Part shown: in pieces, positions 6,690-13,979 of the stretch
How the letters are laid out: every line of letters starts with the position of its first letter
How positions within the stretch are numbered: position 1 is the stretch's first letter
NCBI GenBank assembly: GCA_000432135.1
Contig: HF990616.1
Span: 5,813-31,899, forward strand
Reading direction: 5' to 3'
DNA length: 26,087 nt
From: Firmicutes bacterium CAG:124
GTDB lineage: Bacteria; Bacillota; Clostridia; Oscillospirales; Oscillospiraceae
Notes under the pieces: generated by a model
What the model was told of the DNA's origin: nothing
The model's database searches: none
What the model saw: only the letters and a program-made list of their open reading frames with translations
Program-made: the position numbers and the translations under genes

Positions 6690-7865
6690 TTATTTACTAA
6701 AATCCAGCCAGCCCTTCATATAATCCAGATCCTTGCCGTGAGACATGACCTCTCCCAGTGTATCGAGCGTTGCTCTGTGGGAGAAAATCCGTTCAAGACC
6801 GAGCTGCTTGTACTTCAGAAGCATCTGGAATGCCTTGTCGAAGGTCTTTGCCGTGTTGACGCTCATGCCGATATACGTAGCATGCTTGCCACACAGATCC
6901 TTGCCCGGATAGAACTCCACGGGCTTACCGGTGCCGATGTTGCCGATTTCAACCAGCGTGCCGACGTTTTTGAGCAGATCCACGCCGTCGCGGAACGCAT
7001 ACTGCGAACCTGCGCACTGGAAGACGACGTCAGCGCCGTTCTTGTGGTTGTATTTGTGGATGATTGCACGGCGTTCTTCGATGGAAAGCTTGCTGGAATT
7101 CATGACTTCGTCCGCGCCAGACAGCTCCTTTGCCAGCTGGAGCTTCTGATCGCTGAAACCGCTGATGATGATGTGCTGGATGCCCAGTGTGCGGGCAATT
7201 GTCGCCACAAGCGCTGCAATCTGGCCATCGCCGATGACAAGCGCAGTCGAACCAAGATTGAAGCTGTCCTCGAAGATGCCGGGCGCGCGCATCGCAAGCT
7301 CAACGCCACGCATGGCGACCGCCATCGGATCAAGCAGCGACGCAACATTGCTGGGCATATCATCAGGCACCTGCCACATGAAGGTGCCGGGGAAAACGTA
7401 CATATACTCGCCGAAGCCACCCTTGATATAAGGCGCTTCATAGATGGAGTTCGAGCGGATCGGCGCGCCGCCGAAGCCGAGCGACTCATACGGCACACCG
7501 TAGACGAACGAATTGTCGCAGACACCGCAGGCACCGATACCGTAGGTCAAGCAGTTTTCGCAGGTGCCGCAGACGACCCACGGATACAGGCAGATCCGAT
7601 CGCCGAGCTTCACTTCGCCGGTGTAGCAGCGCATGGATTTCGCGGCGTCCGGCCCCATTTCGACCACGCGGCCGCAGAGCTCATGACCAAGAATGACGGG
7701 ATATGCCGGATCCTCTTCGAACAGATGAAGATCGGTGCCGCAGATGCTGGCGGCCTCCAGCTTGATAATCATGCCGTCGCGGCCGCATTCCGGCATCTGG
7801 ACGTCCATGACCTCAATGGTGTGCCTTTTCGTCAGCACGGCGGCTTTGCAGGTTTGATTTGTCAT
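6690..7865 (-). CDS. Zinc-dependent medium-chain alcohol/polyol dehydrogenase
   Basis: A 391-residue MDR-superfamily dehydrogenase that likely oxidises a polyol or sugar alcohol with NAD(P). The catalytic zinc ligands Cys42 (ICGTDLH) and His61-Glu62 (GHE) and the four structural-zinc cysteines 99, 102, 105 and 113 (C-x2-C-x2-C-x7-C) are all present, as is a Rossmann turn in ALVIGDGQIAAL. I chose the ATG at 7863-7865 because GGAGG lies 8 bases upstream; the frame stays open for 35 more codons, but these overlap the permease gene and look non-native. The permease stop lies 26 bases upstream. It resembles sorbitol/threonine-dehydrogenase-type enzymes; the substrate is not determined. Confidence 0.92.
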   Translation of the reverse strand: MTNQTCKAAVLTKRHTIEVMDVQMPECGRDGMIIKLEAASICGTDLHLFEEDPAYPVILGHELCGRVVEMGPDAAKSMRCYTGEVKLGDRICLYPWVVCGTCENCLTYGIGACGVCDNSFVYGVPYESLGFGGAPIRSNSIYEAPYIKGGFGEYMYVFPGTFMWQVPDDMPSNVASLLDPMAVAMRGVELAMRAPGIFEDSFNLGSTALVIGDGQIAALVATIARTLGIQHIIISGFSDQKLQLAKELSGADEVMNSSKLSIEERRAIIHKYNHKNGADVVFQCAGSQYAFRDGVDLLKNVGTLVEIGNIGTGKPVEFYPGKDLCGKHATYIGMSVNTAKTFDKAFQMLLKYKQLGLERIFSHRATLDTLGEVMSHGKDLDYMKGWLDFSK

Positions 7866-7891
7866 GATTTGTACCTCCACACAATTCACAA

Positions 7892-8842
7892 TTATGTTTT
7901 TGCCTTGCGTCTTCTCTGCATATTGTCGAACGCAACTGCGAACAGCAGAACGGCGCCCTTTGCGACCCACTGCCAGTATTCGTCAAGATTCATCAGCGTC
8001 ATGCCGTTGCTGAGCATACCCATAATCAGCACGCCTGCGACGACGTTGATGATTTTGCCCTGGCCGCCTGCAACGCTCACGCCGCCGAGAACAGCAGCCG
8101 TGATGACGTCCATTTCAAAGCCTTCGCTGGTGGCTGGCTGACCGGAGTTGAGACGGGAGAGCATGATGATGCCGGAAAGACCGGCAAAAAATCCGCTGAG
8201 CGAATAGATCTGGATCTTTTTTACAAGCACATTGATGCCGGAAAGTCTTGCGACTTCCTCATTGCCGCCGATTGCGTAAAGATGACGGCCAAAGCTTGTC
8301 TGCTCCAGCATCCACCAGCCAATGAAAAAAACCAGTGCCAGAATATAGACTGGAATCGGAATCCCGAGGAAATAGCCCTGCCCCAGCGTTTTGATGGACT
8401 CCGGAAGACCGTAGACCGGGATGCCCTGCGTCATGATGAATGCGAATCCTCTGGCGATGGTCTGCATGGCGAGTGTCGCGATCAGCGCGGGAACCTCAAA
8501 ATGCGCGACCATAATGCCGCTGATAAGCCCGCAGACGATTCCAACCAGAACGCCGACCACCATCGCAGGGAAGATCCCAAAGCCGAGGTCATTGATGAGC
8601 TTTGCGGAGACAACGCCGGAAAGCGCAATAATCGAGCCGATGGAAATGTCAATACCGCCGGTCAGCAGAACCATAGTCATGCCGACCGCGCAGATTCCGG
8701 TCATGGAGACCTGCCGACAGATGTTCAGCAGATTCTTTGTCGACAAGAACGTCTTTGTCAGAACAGAGAAAAAGACGAATACGAACAGGAGCACCAGATA
8801 GACAAACACCTGGCTGATGGAAAGCTTCGTTTCTTTTTTCAT
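7892..8842 (-). CDS. RbsC-type sugar ABC transporter permease
   Basis: A 316-residue integral membrane permease of the ribose/xylose/AI-2 class, forming the channel of the sugar importer. The first membrane helix is VFVYLVLLFVFVFFSVL, and the family landmark VGMTMVLLTGGIDISIGSI follows, with further hydrophobic helices to AVLGGVSVAGGQGKI near the end. I chose the ATG at 8840-8842 (MKKETKLSIS) with AGAGGGG upstream; the frame extends 13 codons further into the ATPase gene region without a ribosome binding site. It is 16 bases from the stop of the ATPase gene. With its neighbours it makes a complete importer. Confidence 0.93.
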   Translation of the reverse strand: MKKETKLSISQVFVYLVLLFVFVFFSVLTKTFLSTKNLLNICRQVSMTGICAVGMTMVLLTGGIDISIGSIIALSGVVSAKLINDLGFGIFPAMVVGVLVGIVCGLISGIMVAHFEVPALIATLAMQTIARGFAFIMTQGIPVYGLPESIKTLGQGYFLGIPIPVYILALVFFIGWWMLEQTSFGRHLYAIGGNEEVARLSGINVLVKKIQIYSLSGFFAGLSGIIMLSRLNSGQPATSEGFEMDVITAAVLGGVSVAGGQGKIINVVAGVLIMGMLSNGMTLMNLDEYWQWVAKGAVLLFAVAFDNMQRRRKAKT

Positions 8843-8858
8843 AGCGAGACCCCTCTTT

Positions 8859-10349
8859 TTACATGCCGGAAGCCATCTCAAGGATGCGTTCCTGGCTGAC
8901 TTCCTCTTTTGTCAGCTCTCCGCTTACGGAGCCCTGGTGCATCACGATGATGCGGTCACTCATGCCGATCAGCTCCGGCATTTCGGAGGAAATCATGATG
9001 ATCGATTTTCCTTCTTTGACCAGCCGGTTCATAATGAGGTAGATTTCGTATTTTGCGCCGATATCGATGCCCCGTGTCGGCTCGTCCAAAATGATGATAT
9101 CCGCGTTTGTTGCAAGCCACTTGGCAACGACCACCTTCTGCTGGTTGCCACCGGACAGATTCTTGGTCAGCTGCTCCATACTGGGTGCCTTGACGGCCAG
9201 CGCGTTCATGTAGGAATCAACCAGCGTGCGCTCCTTCTTCCGGCTGATGCGTAGGAAGGACTGCAGCGTGTGCAGCATGACGAGAGAAATGTTTTCCCGA
9301 ATGCTGAGCGTCAGCGAGACGCCCTGGCCCTTCCGGTCTTCCGGGATCAGCGCGATGCCGTGATGGATGGCGTCAATCGGCCGGAGAATCTCAACCTGTT
9401 TCCCGCCGACATAAACGGTGCCGGAGGATCTGTGATCGGCGCCGAACAAAGCGCGCATGACCTCCGTCCGGCCTGCGCCGACAAGACCGGCAAAGCCGAG
9501 GATTTCACCCTTATGCAACGTAAACGAAACGTCGTGAAGCTTCGTTTCCACGGTGGACAGATGCTCCACCCGGAGAACCTCCTCACCGATCGGCGTGCTG
9601 CGTTGTGGGTAGTCTTCCGACAGGTCACGGCCAACCATCAGCTTGACCAGCGCGGATTTGTTGGTGTCTTTTGTGTTGAGCGTCTCGATATACTGGCCAT
9701 CGCGCATGACGGTGATGCGGTCAGAAATCTCAAACAGTTCTTCGAGACGGTGAGAGATATAAATAATTGAAACGCCTTCGCTTTTCAGCGTCCGGATCAT
9801 TTCAAACAGGTTTTCAACTTCACGGTTGCCAAGTGGTGCTGTCGGCTCGTCCATAATCAGCACCTTCGCATTTTCAAGGACGGCCTTTGCAATCTCCACT
9901 TGCTGCTTATAGGCATTGGAAAGATCGCTGATGCGCGAATTCGGGTCAATTTCAATATGGAACCGCTCGAATACTTCGCGCGTTTTCCGGATCATGGCAC
10001 GTTTATCCGCATAGATTCCGCGCTCGATTTCCTTGCCAAGGAACATGTTTTCATAGACCTTCAGATAAGGAACCAGGTTGAATTCCTGGTAGATCATGCT
10101 GACACCCTTGTCCTTGGCGCTCTGCGGCGTCAGAGTCCGGATCTGTTCGCCGTCCAGACAGTAACTGCCGTCGTCCATCGGCTGCGCGCCCGCGATGATT
10201 TTGCACAGCGTGGATTTCCCAGCGCCGTTTTCTCCAAGCAGCGCGTGCACCTCGCCCTTTCTCAGTTCAAAATCCACATGATCCAGGGCGGTGACGCCCG
10301 GATAATACTTGCAGATTTTCTCCATTTTCAGAACAATATTGTTATCCAT
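8859..10349 (-). CDS. RbsA-type sugar ABC transporter ATP-binding protein
   Basis: A double-domain ATPase of about 496 residues that powers the importer. The first half has Walker A GENGAGKST, a degenerate signature LSNAYKQQ and Walker B VLIMDEPTA. The second half has a degenerate Walker A in GLVGAGRTEVMR, the signature LSGGNQQK and Walker B IIILDEPTRGIDIG. This asymmetric pattern is typical of RbsA/XylG/MglA. Two starts are possible: GTG at 10358, only 4 bases after GGAG, or ATG at 10349 (MDNNIVLKMEKI), 13 bases after it. I give the ATG, but the choice is uncertain by three residues. It follows the binding protein by about 85 bases, with a dyad in the gap. Confidence 0.93.
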   Translation of the reverse strand: MDNNIVLKMEKICKYYPGVTALDHVDFELRKGEVHALLGENGAGKSTLCKIIAGAQPMDDGSYCLDGEQIRTLTPQSAKDKGVSMIYQEFNLVPYLKVYENMFLGKEIERGIYADKRAMIRKTREVFERFHIEIDPNSRISDLSNAYKQQVEIAKAVLENAKVLIMDEPTAPLGNREVENLFEMIRTLKSEGVSIIYISHRLEELFEISDRITVMRDGQYIETLNTKDTNKSALVKLMVGRDLSEDYPQRSTPIGEEVLRVEHLSTVETKLHDVSFTLHKGEILGFAGLVGAGRTEVMRALFGADHRSSGTVYVGGKQVEILRPIDAIHHGIALIPEDRKGQGVSLTLSIRENISLVMLHTLQSFLRISRKKERTLVDSYMNALAVKAPSMEQLTKNLSGGNQQKVVVAKWLATNADIIILDEPTRGIDIGAKYEIYLIMNRLVKEGKSIIMISSEMPELIGMSDRIIVMHQGSVSGELTKEEVSQERILEMASGM

Positions 10350-10383
10350 AGTTTTCACATCACTCCGTTTGGATCGCTTTGCA

Positions 10384-10421
10384 TCCGGCCCTGCCGGATA
10401 TGGAAATCCGGCAGGGCGTTT
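10384..10421 (-). other. Hairpin between the binding-protein and ATPase genes
   Basis: CGGCCCTGCCGGAT ... ATCCGGCAGGGCG forms a strong stem (GCCCTGCCGGAT, 10389-10400, with ATCCGGCAGGGC, 10407-10418) just after the binding-protein stop. Such intra-operon hairpins commonly stabilise the upstream message so that binding protein is made in excess; that role is inferred here. Confidence 0.6.
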
Positions 10422-10433
10422 CCGGCTGACAGC

Positions 10434-11465
10434 CTATTTGTACATTGCCAGATACTCGTCGACGTTGTCGCGGGTAACGGCGGTAACGGGAACCATGTAG
10501 CTCTCCGGAATGCTTTCGCCGTTGCACAGGGAAACAGCGTACTGAATCATCAATTCGCCGGTGCCGACCGGGTTGAGGTCAACGGAGCCGCGATAGATGG
10601 TGCCTTCCTTGATGAGCTCCAGAGCCTGCTGCGTGCCGTCGTTGCCGCCGATGTAGAACTTGTCGGTGTCAACGCCCTGCGCAACGCAGGTTTCGTAAGC
10701 ACCCAGCGCGCCGGAGTCGTTGATGCCGAGGATTGCGACGACCTCAGGATGCGCGGTCAGGATATTCTCGGCTGCGGTCATGCCCATATCGGTGGTGTAG
10801 CCATCGACCGTCATGACGCACTCGGCGTTCGGGCAGTATTCTGCAATACCCTGCATGATGCCGTTTTCGCGGCCGATGGTCTGCTCAAGGGATCTCTGCG
10901 TCAGAATGGCGTACTTGCAGTCAGCGTCGGCGCCGAAGGTCTCGGCCATCCACTTGCCGCAGGCGGAGCCGTTGGCCTGACCCATTTCAAGCTCGGCAAC
11001 GTTCATGTTGCAGGTCGCGTCAGCGTATTCAGTTGTGTGCGTGATTACGGGGATACCGGCCGTCTTTGCCTCCGCAATAACGCCCTTCAGAGACTCGGCA
11101 TCAACCGGAACGACGATGATGACATCAACGCCTTGCGAGATGAAGTTTTCCAGAGCCGCGATCTGTGTTGCGGCATCAGACTTGCCGTCGGAAATAATCG
11201 CCTTTACGTTCGCCGCGTCAGCCGCATTTCGCAGGGAATTAGCGATGTTTGCAAAGAAGTTGTTGGAGAGATCCATGGGGCAGAAGCCGACCGTGATCTG
11301 CTTGTCAGCCGCATCCGCTGCAGTGGTTTCCTCTGCCGCTTTGTCAGCAGGAGCAGTCTGCGCGGGCGTGTCCGTGTCCTGTTCCGTGGTAGTCGTCTTG
11401 GCCGCACATGCTGCCAGTCCGAGCACCATGAGGGCTGCCAGAATAAGAGCAATTACTTTTTTCAT
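10434..11465 (-). CDS. Sugar ABC transporter substrate-binding lipoprotein
   Basis: The 343-residue extracellular binding protein of the importer, of the periplasmic-binding-protein type 1 class (RbsB-like). A lipoprotein signal peptide MKKVIALILAALMVLGLAAC ends in an LAAC lipobox with Cys20 as the lipid anchor. A Thr/Ala/Asp/Glu-rich linker follows, then the binding fold beginning ITVGFCPMDLSNNFFANIA and containing GVDVIIVVPVDAESL and VVAILGINDSGALGA. The ATG at 11463-11465 has TAGGAGG upstream. The frame is open upstream but crosses the promoter region, so that extension is not coding. It is the first gene of the operon, controlled by the promoter at 11535-11564. The ligand is unknown; DeoR control suggests a phosphorylated-sugar signal. 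Confidence 0.95.
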   Translation of the reverse strand: MKKVIALILAALMVLGLAACAAKTTTTEQDTDTPAQTAPADKAAEETTAADAADKQITVGFCPMDLSNNFFANIANSLRNAADAANVKAIISDGKSDAATQIAALENFISQGVDVIIVVPVDAESLKGVIAEAKTAGIPVITHTTEYADATCNMNVAELEMGQANGSACGKWMAETFGADADCKYAILTQRSLEQTIGRENGIMQGIAEYCPNAECVMTVDGYTTDMGMTAAENILTAHPEVVAILGINDSGALGAYETCVAQGVDTDKFYIGGNDGTQQALELIKEGTIYRGSVDLNPVGTGELMIQYAVSLCNGESIPESYMVPVTAVTRDNVDEYLAMYK

Positions 11466-11489
11466 TTTGGTTCCTCCTAGTGTTTTACT

Positions 11490-11631
11490 TTTCGTTTTAC
11501 GCAATTTGAATTTCGTTTTTCTTGCGCTGGTGCGATAATACCATTTCGTTATCATAATTGTCAATACATCATTTTCGTTTTGTTGCAATTAACAAAAGGT
11601 TGATTGCATTTTTGGTTATATTTACGTTTCG
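11490..11631. promoter_or_regulatory. Array of TTTCGTT boxes, probable DeoR-family operators
   Basis: TTTCGTT occurs at 11490, 11511, 11544 and 11573, with a weaker TTTCG at 11627. Spacings are 21, 33 and 29 bp, so the first three keep nearly the same helical phase. One box is inside the -35/-10 spacer, one just upstream of -35 and two downstream of the start site. Direct TTTCGTTT-like repeats are typical of DeoR-family operators, and the divergent gene encodes such a regulator. Assignment to that protein is inference. Confidence 0.6.
11535..11564 (-). promoter_or_regulatory. Sigma-A promoter of the sugar operon
   Basis: On the minus strand a perfect -35 TTGACA (plus 11559-11564) and a near-perfect -10 TATTAT (plus 11535-11540) are 18 bp apart, about 70 bases before the binding-protein start. 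One TTTCGTT box lies in the spacer. Confidence 0.8.
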
Positions 11632-11763
11632 ATTTTTTGTTTCAAAAGCAAAAAACAACGAGTAGTTTCTTTATAAAGTACTTGATTTTTCCTTTGGAGT
11701 ATATTAGAATGAATATCAAAGATGCGCAGAATTTCCTGACTTCTACATAAGGAGGAGCCTTTT

Positions 11764-12582
11764 TTGGACAATGCATCAAAAATAAAGCCCGTGAAAATGG
11801 CTGCAGAAGAGCGAAGAAAGTATATTCTCTCCATGTTGGAACAGTACGGTTCCGTTACTGTTTCGGAATTAAGTGAGCATTTCGGAATTTCCGAAGTATC
11901 TGTTCGTAAGCTCCTGATCTCACTCGAACAGGATTCGCTGCTGCAGCGGACGTGGGGTGGTGCGGTTCGAACGGCTAGAACCACTGCAGAGCTTCCGTAT
12001 CAAGTTCGGGAATCAAAATATCTGCAGGAAAAAATGGCGATTGCGAGAGCCGCTTATGACATGATCAATGACGGTGATTCCGTTTATCTCGACAGCGGTA
12101 CGACGACCTTTGAACTGGCTAAGCTGCTCTGCAACGGGCCTAAGCGCGGCATTCTCGTCGCAACCAACGCGCTCGACCATGCAGGCGTGCTGCTTGGGCA
12201 GCAGGGCATCAGTCTGATCCTCATCGGCGGTGAGATTCGCCACGATGTACGCGCCTGTTCAGGCTATCTGGCCAAGGATATGCTCAGCAACATGGTCTTT
12301 GACAAGGGATTTCTGGGCATTGAGCACATTTCCTTCTCCCACGGCCTTACAACGCCGAATATGAACGACGCCGAAATGAAGCGCTGGATTCTGCGCACCT
12401 GCAAGCAGAGCTATGTTCTTGCGGATTATTCAAAATTCTGGAACGATTCCCTGATCCAAATCGCGCCTGCGGACCGCGTGTACCGGATCATCACGGACTG
12501 GCACATTGCCGAAGACGATATCTCGCGCTTTCAGGCAAAGGGCGTTTCCCTCGTCAGCGCACCTGCCGTTTCCAATTTGTAG
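11764..12582 (+). CDS. DeoR/GlpR-family transcriptional regulator
   Basis: A 272-residue repressor-type regulator, probably of the divergent sugar operon. The N-terminal winged helix-turn-helix runs from ERRKYILSMLEQYGSVTVSELSEHFGISEVSVRKLLISLEQ (as two stretches, about residues 16-57) to LLQRTWGGAV. The C-terminal sugar-phosphate sensor domain contains YLDSGTTTFELAKLL and the GGEIR loop. The start is a TTG at 11764, supported by GGAGGAG 6 bases before it; no ATG with a better site exists upstream of the HTH. DeoR proteins usually leave DNA when bound to a phosphorylated pathway intermediate, here perhaps the kinase product. I see no well-spaced promoter for the regulator itself in the A/T-rich gap. 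Confidence 0.93.
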   Translation: MDNASKIKPVKMAAEERRKYILSMLEQYGSVTVSELSEHFGISEVSVRKLLISLEQDSLLQRTWGGAVRTARTTAELPYQVRESKYLQEKMAIARAAYDMINDGDSVYLDSGTTTFELAKLLCNGPKRGILVATNALDHAGVLLGQQGISLILIGGEIRHDVRACSGYLAKDMLSNMVFDKGFLGIEHISFSHGLTTPNMNDAEMKRWILRTCKQSYVLADYSKFWNDSLIQIAPADRVYRIITDWHIAEDDISRFQAKGVSLVSAPAVSNL

Positions 12583-12597
12583 GGAAATGCGTACTCT

Positions 12598-12864
12598 TCT
12601 GCGCCCCTTACACAGCCGTCTATGTTCCTGTAAGCCCTTGTAAAGCCATTGCAGATCGCAGTCAACCAGTTTTTTCAGCGGAACGTCCCCGAGACGCGGG
12701 ACAATCTGCTGTTCAACTTCGCACCGATAGTGTTCAGCAGTCGAAAACCACAGGTAGGCGTAGATCGCGATTTCCGCCGCGCTCAGACCCAGCGAGAAAA
12801 TTTCTTTCGGCAGAGGAAAATAATCCTTAACTGAGTCGCGCATCGGCCAGAGGTCACGCTTCAT
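12598..12864 (-). pseudogene. Chimeric remnant: RepA-like HTH N-terminus joined to an integrase fragment
   Basis: The start MKRDLWPMRDSVKDYFPLPK and EIFSLGLSAAEIAIYAYLWF matches the N-terminus of small helix-turn-helix (replication-initiator-like) proteins found on clostridial integrative elements. After about residue 46 the sequence changes to EHYRCEVEQQIVPRLGDVPL and KKLVDCDLQWLYKGLQEHRR, which reads as the core-binding domain of a tyrosine integrase. The catalytic domain is absent. The frame then continues antisense to the deoR gene end until 12430, with no resemblance to anything. An internal deletion fusing two genes of a mobile element in frame explains this. The start ATGA overlaps the stop of the excisionase-like gene, the usual order in such elements. 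Confidence 0.65.
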
Positions 12865-13118
12865 TCACTTTCTCCCGTATGCTGCTCCACCCAGCGGATG
12901 AATGCCTCCTTCAGCACGACGATCCGATTGCCGATCTGCGGTGCGGGAAAATCTTTTTCGTGCATCAACTCATAGCTGCTGGAGGGTGCGATGCCCAGCA
13001 CCTTCGCCACCGTTGCCGCATTCAGGAACAGCGGCAGCTCGTCATAGTTCTTGTAGGGTGTATCTGAAAACTCCCAACGCACCCGGACAGCGGATCTTTT
13101 CACGCTGCGCTGCACCAT
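12861..13118 (-). CDS. Excisionase-like HTH protein with a MITE-derived N-terminus
   Basis: An 85-residue frame whose C-terminal 63 residues match the small excisionase/AlpA-type winged-helix DNA-binding family: DELPLFLNAATVAKVLGIAP, SSSYELMHEKDFPAPQIGNR, then an ending in FIRWVEQHTGE. Such proteins normally start near the KNYDELPLF block. Here that point carries a MITE, and the only upstream start, ATG at 13118, lies inside it, so the first 21 residues (MVQRSVKRSAVRVRWEFSDTP) come from the MITE. No good ribosome binding site precedes it, so expression is doubtful. It overlaps the chimeric HTH/integrase remnant by four bases. Together they are the remains of an integrative element. Confidence 0.6.
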   Translation of the reverse strand: MVQRSVKRSAVRVRWEFSDTPYKNYDELPLFLNAATVAKVLGIAPSSSYELMHEKDFPAPQIGNRIVVLKEAFIRWVEQHTGESE

Positions 13119-13217
13119 TTTTCCTTGAAATACGTCAGTATTCCTGCGAAAAAATGTCTTGCTCAGCGCAAAAATTTCTCGCTGCCGGTCACATTGGGAG
13201 TTTTCAGATACACCCTA
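13054..13217. mobile_element. 164-bp MITE with TA target duplication
   Basis: Inverted ends GGGTGTATCTGAAAACTCCC are perfect and are flanked on both sides by TA, as expected for IS630/Tc1-mariner-type mobilisation. The interior is also roughly palindromic (for example GAAATAC at 13126 facing GTATTCC, and GCGCTG near 13109 facing CAGCGC at 13173), so the whole unit can fold back. It has no transposase. It separates the end of an AraC-type gene from the excisionase-like gene. Confidence 0.85.
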
Positions 13218-13277
13218 AAAACGAAATGAAAGACTGTCCTGATACTCCGAGGGTGTTTTCCCGTAGATTCTTTCATA
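13215..13277 (-). pseudogene. C-terminal scrap of an AraC-family regulator
   Basis: On the minus strand the codons read YERIYGKTPSEYQDSLSFRF and then TAG. This is the classic end of the AraC/XylS DNA-binding domain (RxYGxTPSEY). An in-frame stop lies only a few codons upstream, so nothing else of the gene is left. The TAG is created by the T-A duplication and first G of the MITE. Confidence 0.6.
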
Positions 13278-13340
13278 GTTGTTCTCCTTTGTTTGTAATT
13301 ACTATTCTCGATTGATTTCGTCTTTCTGAAAAAACACCCC

Positions 13341-13583
13341 CTATCCTTTATCCGTATTCAGAGGGCTTTTGTACCAAACTTTTTGCGTCAGGAAGAGAAA
13401 GCTGCAATCTGACCGCTCCTTGATCATGCTCCAGCACGCGCCGCGCCACTGGTCGGCTTCTTCGATCAGAAAGTCCGTCGAAAACCCGAGATAGACCAGT
13501 CCCGGCTTCATTTTATAGCCGTCCTTTTTGAGCTGCACGACCGGCTTATCAAAGTCCTTCGTCCTGACGATCATGCTCGTATC
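13341..13583 (-). pseudogene. Fragment of a phage Gp37/Gp68-like (DUF5131) protein
   Basis: The stretch DTSMIVRTKDFDKPVVQLKK to RSDCSFLFLTQK (about 13380-13583) resembles the middle of DUF5131 phage proteins, whose core reads roughly LVFLxSxSDFFxEEADEWR..W..I..RPD..F.ILTKR; here LVYLGFSTDFLIEEADQWRG and MIKERSDCSFLFLTQK. The family is about 250 residues long; both ends are missing. The residues before 13583 and after 13380 do not continue the match. It is another piece of the decayed mobile zone. The family call rests on memory of the motif. Confidence 0.5.
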
Positions 13584-13608
13584 GACACCCCCGCTTGACG
13601 TCGCCCTT

Positions 13609-13636
13609 AGCCCCCTTTGTTGGGGGCTGTTTTTTG
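13609..13636 (+). terminator. Rho-independent terminator, plus strand
   Basis: AGCCCCC (13609-13615), 6-base loop, GGGGGCT (13622-13628), then G and six T. No intact plus-strand gene precedes it closely; it may insulate the glycine operon from read-through coming from deoR. Confidence 0.75.
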
Positions 13637-13640
13637 CGCA

Positions 13641-13680
13641 TTTCCCAAAAAGCGCTTGCTTTTTTCCGGGAAATACGGTA
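13641..13680. terminator. Second hairpin with A/T flanks, possible bidirectional terminator
   Basis: TTTCCC and AAAAAGC face GCTTTTTT and GGGAAA around a short GCTT loop. The A-rich and T-rich arms could serve either strand. It lies directly after the previous terminator. Confidence 0.45.
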
Positions 13681-13761
13681 GACTGAAAAAGTAGATAAGA
13701 TTCAAAGCTGTACACGCATTATTTTCGTCAAAACGCATAAATTTCGACAACTGAATTCAGC

Positions 13762-13930
13762 CGGATGAACGAATCAGGAGAGGGCATACCCGTATGCCGC
13801 CGAAGGGGAACGCGCAACGAACTCTCAGGCAAAAAAACTGATTCCGGACGGAACTCTGGAAAGCTGCATCCGCAGCACCGAAGAAGCAATCCCGGTCAGC
13901 CGGGAGAATCTTTCAGGTTTACGAACAGAG
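13762..13930 (+). promoter_or_regulatory. Tandem glycine riboswitch (two aptamers)
   Basis: Both aptamers show the glycine-riboswitch consensus. Aptamer 1 (about 13770-13845) has AGGAGAG, GCCGAAGGGGAA and CTCTCAGGCAAAA, closed by AATCAG/CTGATT. Aptamer 2 (about 13848-13930) has GGAACTCTGGA, CACCGAAGAAGCAA, GAATCTTTCAGG and a closing CTCTG (13854-13858)/CAGAG (13926-13930). A terminator follows directly. Two-aptamer glycine riboswitches typically switch gcv operons on when glycine is abundant, which fits the genes downstream. No strong promoter was identified in 13681-13761. Confidence 0.95.
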
Positions 13931-13966
13931 CGCGCCTTCTTTTGGCGCGCTCTGTTTTCTGTTTTT
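13926..13966 (+). terminator. Riboswitch expression-platform terminator
   Basis: CAGAGCGCGCC (13926-13936) pairs with GGCGCGCTCTG (13944-13954) across a 7-base loop, followed by TTTTCTGTTTTTT. Its first five bases, CAGAG, are also the 3' strand of the closing helix of aptamer 2, so glycine binding should compete with full terminator formation. Confidence 0.85.
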
Positions 13967-13979
13967 TAAGGAGAAGCAT

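Noticed and set aside
6642..8141. A 499-codon plus-strand frame opposite the zinc dehydrogenase
   Set aside because: It is a codon-bias shadow; zinc-binding motifs are on the minus strand.
9900..11480. A 526-codon plus-strand frame opposite the ABC ATPase and binding-protein genes
   Set aside because: The minus-strand genes have complete motifs and a lipobox; the plus reading has none and crosses two genes.
11641..11763. A promoter for the DeoR-family gene (TTGATT at 11682, TATATT at 11700)
   Set aside because: The spacer is only about 12 bp, too short for a sigma-A promoter; no better pair was found.
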